Shown here piece after piece: positions 5,615-9,348 of a stretch of DNA of 9,348 nucleotides. Position numbers and translations under genes: made by a program. Under the pieces are notes generated by a model, which was given only the letters and a program-made list of their open reading frames with translations, had not been told where the DNA came from and did no database searches. Each line of letters opens with the position of its first letter. Within the stretch, counting starts at the first letter, position 1. The DNA comes from Geobacter sp. UBA6802 (GTDB lineage Bacteria > Desulfobacterota > Desulfuromonadia > Geobacterales > Pseudopelobacteraceae). The stretch covers positions 1-9,348 of the forward strand of contig DKFG01000085.1 in assembly GCA_002452325.1 (NCBI GenBank). The letters are read 5' to 3'.

Positions 5615-5643
5615 GCAGGGTGGGCAATTGCTGCCCACCCTGC
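5615..5643. terminator. Perfect 12-bp hairpin between convergent genes (terminator or dispersed palindrome)
   Basis: GCAGGGTGGGCA (5615-5626) and TGCCCACCCTGC (5632-5643) form a perfect 12-bp GC-rich stem around a 5-base loop, ATTGC. It sits between the lipoprotein stop (5560, +) and the hydrolase stop (5672, minus), where a bidirectional terminator is expected. Neither side has a U-run, so intrinsic termination would be weak. The core GGGTGGGCA/TGCCCACCC is also typical of dispersed palindromic repeats. Confidence 0.6.
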
Positions 5644-5671
5644 TTACTACCTCCATCCAATCACCATCTCC

Positions 5672-6640
5672 TCACTCCCAGCGCTCTGCTCCATACGGCA
5701 GCGACCCGTTGCGGTCGGTCACCCAGGCAACGATATCGGCCAACGGCTTTTCTGCCTGCAGATCACGCAGCAACATATGGTATCCCTCGGCATAAAAGGC
5801 GGTGCGCACGTTAGGCGGAACCGTGGCGAGCATCTGCAGGGTAGGCTCTTTGGGGATAATCTGATCGTGCTTGCCGTACTGGATCAGGGTGGGTTGCTGT
5901 AATTTGGGGGCAGCGGCCAGCGCGGCATCCATCAGGTCGGTCAGCCCACGCAGGGTGTCGACGCGGGTGGCCTTGATGACCAGCGGATCACGCCCTAGGG
6001 CACGCCGCATCTCGATGTTGTCCGAAGGGGTGATGTCCAGCCCTTTGCCGGTCAGCTCCAGCCAGGGGACGGTGCGGGAGGCAATGGCCAGTAGCCAGCG
6101 CTGATACCAGGGCATGGTGGAGCGTGCCCAGACCGCCGGGGCGACCAGGATAAGACCATCCACCGGCGGGGCGTTGCTTCCGGTGGTGGCAGCCATGGCG
6201 ACCGCCCCACCCATGCTTTCACCCAGCAGGTAGAGCGGAATACCGGGGTGCTGCTTGCGGATTGAACGGGTAAAGCCGGTCAGATCACGGCTGTACGCCT
6301 CAGTGCCTGCCCACAACCCACGGCCCGGCGCATTGCCGAAACCACGCTGATCGTAGGCGTAACAGGCGATGCCGCGACTGCTCAGGTAGACACCCGGAGC
6401 GGCAAAGGCGTTGCTGTAGTCGTTAAATCCATGCAGGGCGATGATGACCGCCCGGGGCGGGGTGTGCTGCGGTAGCCAGGAGCGGATCGGCAGCTCTACG
6501 CCATCTCCGGCCAGGTAGTGTTTCTGTTCAAGCCGGGGAGATATACTGGTATTGACGGATTGATGAACCTGCTGCGGCAGGCAGGCGACGGTGATCGTCA
6601 GCAGCAGCAGGATTGAAAACAGGTGCTGGAACAGTACCAT
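5672..6640 (-). CDS. Exported alpha/beta hydrolase, monoacylglycerol lipase/lysophospholipase-like
   Basis: The 322-residue protein is of the Hydrolase_4 (serine aminopeptidase S33) type. An N-terminal hydrophobic signal (MVLFQHLFSILLLLTITVAC) ends in a Cys at residue 20. TVAC is only a weak lipobox, so it is a lipoprotein or otherwise a periplasmic/membrane-anchored protein. The catalytic elements are in order: oxyanion-loop HGFNDYS (70-76), DQRGFG (97-102), nucleophile elbow GESMGG with Ser142, Asp259 in YGKHDQIIP and His288 in GYHMLLRD. The family hydrolyses ester bonds of monoacylglycerols or lysophospholipids; the substrate is not known here. An upstream in-frame TTG at 6664 would add eight residues (MCEPESKT) before the signal core, so I prefer the ATG at 6640. 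The gene follows uvrA by 30 bases on the same strand and is probably co-transcribed, without an evident functional link. Confidence 0.85.
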   Translation of the reverse strand: MVLFQHLFSILLLLTITVACLPQQVHQSVNTSISPRLEQKHYLAGDGVELPIRSWLPQHTPPRAVIIALHGFNDYSNAFAAPGVYLSSRGIACYAYDQRGFGNAPGRGLWAGTEAYSRDLTGFTRSIRKQHPGIPLYLLGESMGGAVAMAATTGSNAPPVDGLILVAPAVWARSTMPWYQRWLLAIASRTVPWLELTGKGLDITPSDNIEMRRALGRDPLVIKATRVDTLRGLTDLMDAALAAAPKLQQPTLIQYGKHDQIIPKEPTLQMLATVPPNVRTAFYAEGYHMLLRDLQAEKPLADIVAWVTDRNGSLPYGAERWE

Positions 6641-6670
6641 AGTCTTACTTTCTGGTTCACACAAGGGTGC

Positions 6671-9348
6671 TCACAGCATCTTCCTCAAAAAGGTACCGGT
6701 CCAGGAACGGGTAACTTTTGCCACCTCTTCCGGCGTGCCGATCGCTACAATTTCACCACCCCGGTCGCCCCCTTCAGGCCCCAGATCGATAATCCAGTCA
6801 GCTGTCTTGATCACATCCAGATTATGCTCAATGATCACAATGGTGTTGCCGGTATCCACCAGCCGGTGCAGCACATCCAGCAGCTTGGCAATATCGGCAA
6901 AATGCAGGCCGGTGGTCGGTTCATCAAGGATGTAGATGGTACGTCCGGTGGCCCGTTTTGAAAGTTCCTTGGACAGCTTGACCCGCTGGGCCTCACCGCC
7001 GGAGAGGGTGGTGGCAGACTGCCCCAGGGTGATATAGCCCAGCCCCACCTCCACCAGGGTCTTGAGTTTGTTCTTGATCTTAGGGATCGCTCCCAGAAAC
7101 TCCAGCGCCTGCTCAACGGTCAGGTTCAGCACATCGGCAATGGACTTGCCTTTGTAGTGTACCTCCAGGGTCTCGCGGTTGTAGCGGGCCCCCTTGCAGA
7201 TATCACACTGGACATAGACATCCGGCAGGAAGTGCATCTCAATCTTGAGGATACCGTCGCCAGAACAGGCCTCGCAGCGTCCACCCTTGACGTTGAAGGA
7301 GTAGCGGCCCGGTTTGTAGCCCCGCACCTTTGATTCAGGCAGGTTGGCAAACAGGTCGCGGATATCGCTGAACACGCCGGTGTAGGTAGCGGGATTACTG
7401 CGGGGGGTGCGGCCGATGGGGGACTGGTCAATGTTGATTACCTTATCCAGATGATCAAGCCCCAGGATGTCCGTGTAAGCCCCAGCTTTTTCACGACTGC
7501 GATACAACCGCTGGGACAGTACCTTGTGCAGGGTGTCAATGATCAGCGTGGATTTGCCGGAGCCGGAGACGCCGGTCACGCAGGTCATCACCCCCAGCGG
7601 GATATCCACATCAATCCCTTTCAGGTTGTTCTCCGTTGCCCCTTTGATGGTGATGCTTCGCTCAGCCTTGCGCCGTTTCTTCGGCACCGGAATGGTCAGC
7701 TCACCGGACAGGTAGCGTCCGGTCAGGGAAGCCGGGTTGGCCATGATCTCTTTGGGGGTGCCCTGGGCCACCACCTCACCACCATGGACACCGGCGCCAG
7801 GCCCCATATCCAGCACATAATCGGCCGCCAGGATGGTGTCTTCGTCATGCTCCACCACCAGCACGGTGTTGCCGATATCCCGCAGGTGGCGCAGGGTGGT
7901 CAGCAGCCGGTCATTATCCCGTTGATGCAGGCCGATGGACGGTTCATCCAGAATATACAGCACCCCCACCAGTGACGAGCCGATCTGGGTGGCCAGCCGG
8001 ATCCGCTGGCCTTCACCACCGGACAGGGTGCCGGAGGTACGATCCAGCGAGAGGTAATCAAGCCCGACATTGACCAGAAAACCCAGCCGTTCCTTAATCT
8101 CCTTCAGTATCCGTCGGGCAATCTCCTGATCCTTGTCAGACAGCTGCAGATGCTCAAAAAACTGCTGACAGTCACGGATTGCAAGAGCTGTCACCTGCTG
8201 GATATTCTGCCCTCCCACCAGGATATGCAGCGCCTCCGGCTTCAAGCGGGCACCGTTGCAGGTGGGGCAGGGCATCACGTTCATGTAGGGGGCCAGTTCT
8301 TCACGAATCATCTCTGATTCAGTTTCGCGGTAGCGCCGTTCCAGATTGGTCAGAACCCCTTCAAACTCTTTCTTGTAGGTGTGACGTTTGCCCCGTTCAT
8401 CCTCCCACCAGAACTCAAGCTGCTCACCGCCCGTCCCCTCAAGGATCACCCGCTGGACTGTTTCAGACAGTTCCTGAAACGGCGTATTCAGGTCAAAGCG
8501 ATAGGAACGGGACAGGGACTCAAGGATCATCTGATGAAAGGGTGAGCCCAGCCGTTTTTCCCACGGCGCAATCGCCCCTTCCCGGATAGAGAGCAGCGGA
8601 TTGGGAATCACCAGCTCGGCATCAAAGTACATCCGGGTACCCAGACCGGTGCAATCCGGGCAGGCACCATAGGGGTTGTTGAAGGAGAACATGCGGGGCG
8701 CGATCTCAGGGTAGGAGATACCGCACTCAATACAGGCCAGTTTTTCAGAGAAGATGATCGGCTGTTTTTCTCCCACCACCTCTACCTTAACGATCCCTTC
8801 GGCATGCCCCAGGGCGGTTTCCAGCGAATCAGCCAGGCGACGGCTGATCCCTTCCTTGACCACCAGCCGGTCCACCACGATGTCAATGTCGTGTTTTTTC
8901 TTCTTATCCAGCTCAATCTCTTCGGCCAGCTCCCGCTGCTGCCCGTCGATCACCACCCTGGTAAAGCCTTCCTTGCGTAGCTGCTGCAGCTCCTTCTTGT
9001 ACTCCCCTTTGCGGCCACGGATCATCGGAGCCAGCAGTAGCAGCTTGCTCCCCTCCGCCAGGGTCATGATCCGATCCACCATCTGGGAAACGGTCTGGGC
9101 CGTGATCGGCTTGCCGCAGCTGTGGCAGTGGGGTTGCCCTATCCGGGCAAACAGCAGACGCAGGTAATCGTAGATCTCGGTGACGGTGCCAACGGTGGAA
9201 CGGGGGTTCTTGGAGGTGGTCTTCTGCTCAATGGAGATAGCAGGCGAGAGCCCCTCGATGGAGTCCACGTCGGGCTTCTGCATGATGCCGAGGAACTGGC
9301 GGGCATAGGAAGAGAGGGACTCGACGTACCGGCGCTGGCCTTCGGCAT
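6671..9348 (-). CDS. uvrA: UvrA, excinuclease ABC subunit A (N-terminus outside window)
   Basis: 891 residues are visible, beginning AEGQRRYVESLSSYARQFLG and ending FLRKML. By comparison with E. coli UvrA (940 aa) about 47 N-terminal residues, including the first Walker A, lie off the right edge. UvrA is the ATP-dependent DNA damage sensor of nucleotide excision repair; as a dimer it scans DNA with UvrB and loads it at lesions. Visible landmarks (residues from the edge): zinc module CIEC...CPDC (205-232), first signature LSGGEGQ (~441), first Walker B LYILDEP (~463), second Walker A GVSGSGKST (592-600), second zinc module CEAC...CDIC (691-717) inserted in NBD2, second signature LSGGEAQ (~781), second Walker B IYILDEP. 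An extra CHSC pair (74-77) and CPTC (360-363) are present. The frame is intact. No LexA box can be assessed because the promoter is outside. Confidence 0.98.
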   Translation of the reverse strand, partial: AEGQRRYVESLSSYARQFLGIMQKPDVDSIEGLSPAISIEQKTTSKNPRSTVGTVTEIYDYLRLLFARIGQPHCHSCGKPITAQTVSQMVDRIMTLAEGSKLLLLAPMIRGRKGEYKKELQQLRKEGFTRVVIDGQQRELAEEIELDKKKKHDIDIVVDRLVVKEGISRRLADSLETALGHAEGIVKVEVVGEKQPIIFSEKLACIECGISYPEIAPRMFSFNNPYGACPDCTGLGTRMYFDAELVIPNPLLSIREGAIAPWEKRLGSPFHQMILESLSRSYRFDLNTPFQELSETVQRVILEGTGGEQLEFWWEDERGKRHTYKKEFEGVLTNLERRYRETESEMIREELAPYMNVMPCPTCNGARLKPEALHILVGGQNIQQVTALAIRDCQQFFEHLQLSDKDQEIARRILKEIKERLGFLVNVGLDYLSLDRTSGTLSGGEGQRIRLATQIGSSLVGVLYILDEPSIGLHQRDNDRLLTTLRHLRDIGNTVLVVEHDEDTILAADYVLDMGPGAGVHGGEVVAQGTPKEIMANPASLTGRYLSGELTIPVPKKRRKAERSITIKGATENNLKGIDVDIPLGVMTCVTGVSGSGKSTLIIDTLHKVLSQRLYRSREKAGAYTDILGLDHLDKVINIDQSPIGRTPRSNPATYTGVFSDIRDLFANLPESKVRGYKPGRYSFNVKGGRCEACSGDGILKIEMHFLPDVYVQCDICKGARYNRETLEVHYKGKSIADVLNLTVEQALEFLGAIPKIKNKLKTLVEVGLGYITLGQSATTLSGGEAQRVKLSKELSKRATGRTIYILDEPTTGLHFADIAKLLDVLHRLVDTGNTIVIIEHNLDVIKTADWIIDLGPEGGDRGGEIVAIGTPEEVAKVTRSWTGTFLRKML

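Noticed and set aside
8754..9167. Plus-strand Ser-rich frames inside uvrA
   Set aside because: They are low-complexity antisense shadows of a highly conserved gene.
1..9348. tRNA, rRNA, transposase or integrase genes
   Set aside because: None was recognised on either strand, so transfer of the middle patch rests on composition and gene content only.

Overview
The window reads like chromosomal DNA of a Gram-negative bacterium. Lipoprotein signals are present and the UvrA is of the proteobacterial type. Moderately high GC and the gene set suggest a Geobacter/Trichlorobacter-type member of the Desulfuromonadia; this taxonomic guess is inference, because no rRNA or other decisive marker is present.

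Left block (1-3388, + strand): a tightly packed run of four genes. The 3' end of a SpoIIE/RsbU-type PP2C phosphatase overlaps, by ATGA, a secreted substrate-binding protein of the ABC_sub_bind family. Two tandem AEC (auxin efflux carrier) family membrane proteins follow. No ABC permease or ATPase is present, so the binding protein may feed a signal into the phosphatase-bearing sensor or work with the carriers. The first AEC copy has lost polar residues that the second keeps.

Middle block (3385-5643): a small accessory patch. It holds a 51-residue minus-strand ORF with a strong Shine-Dalgarno that meets the AEC gene tail to tail. Next comes a MazE/MazF-type toxin-antitoxin pair (minus strand) with a recognisable sigma-70-like promoter. 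After it are a small XRE-family regulator (minus) and a divergently transcribed, distinctly AT-rich lipoprotein (+). The XRE/lipoprotein intergenic region carries a 17-bp near-identical direct repeat with a 53-bp period, a good candidate operator pair. Two adjacent palindromes, resembling dispersed intergenic repeats, close the patch.

Right block (5672-9348, minus strand): uvrA, lacking its N-terminus because it runs off the right edge, is followed after a short gap by an exported alpha/beta hydrolase of the monoacylglycerol-lipase type. They are probably co-transcribed.

I see no clearly new multi-gene system. The most unusual features are the phosphatase/binding-protein/AEC operon, the degenerate AEC paralogue, the XRE intergenic repeat pair and a MazF whose usual RNA-binding arginine is histidine.
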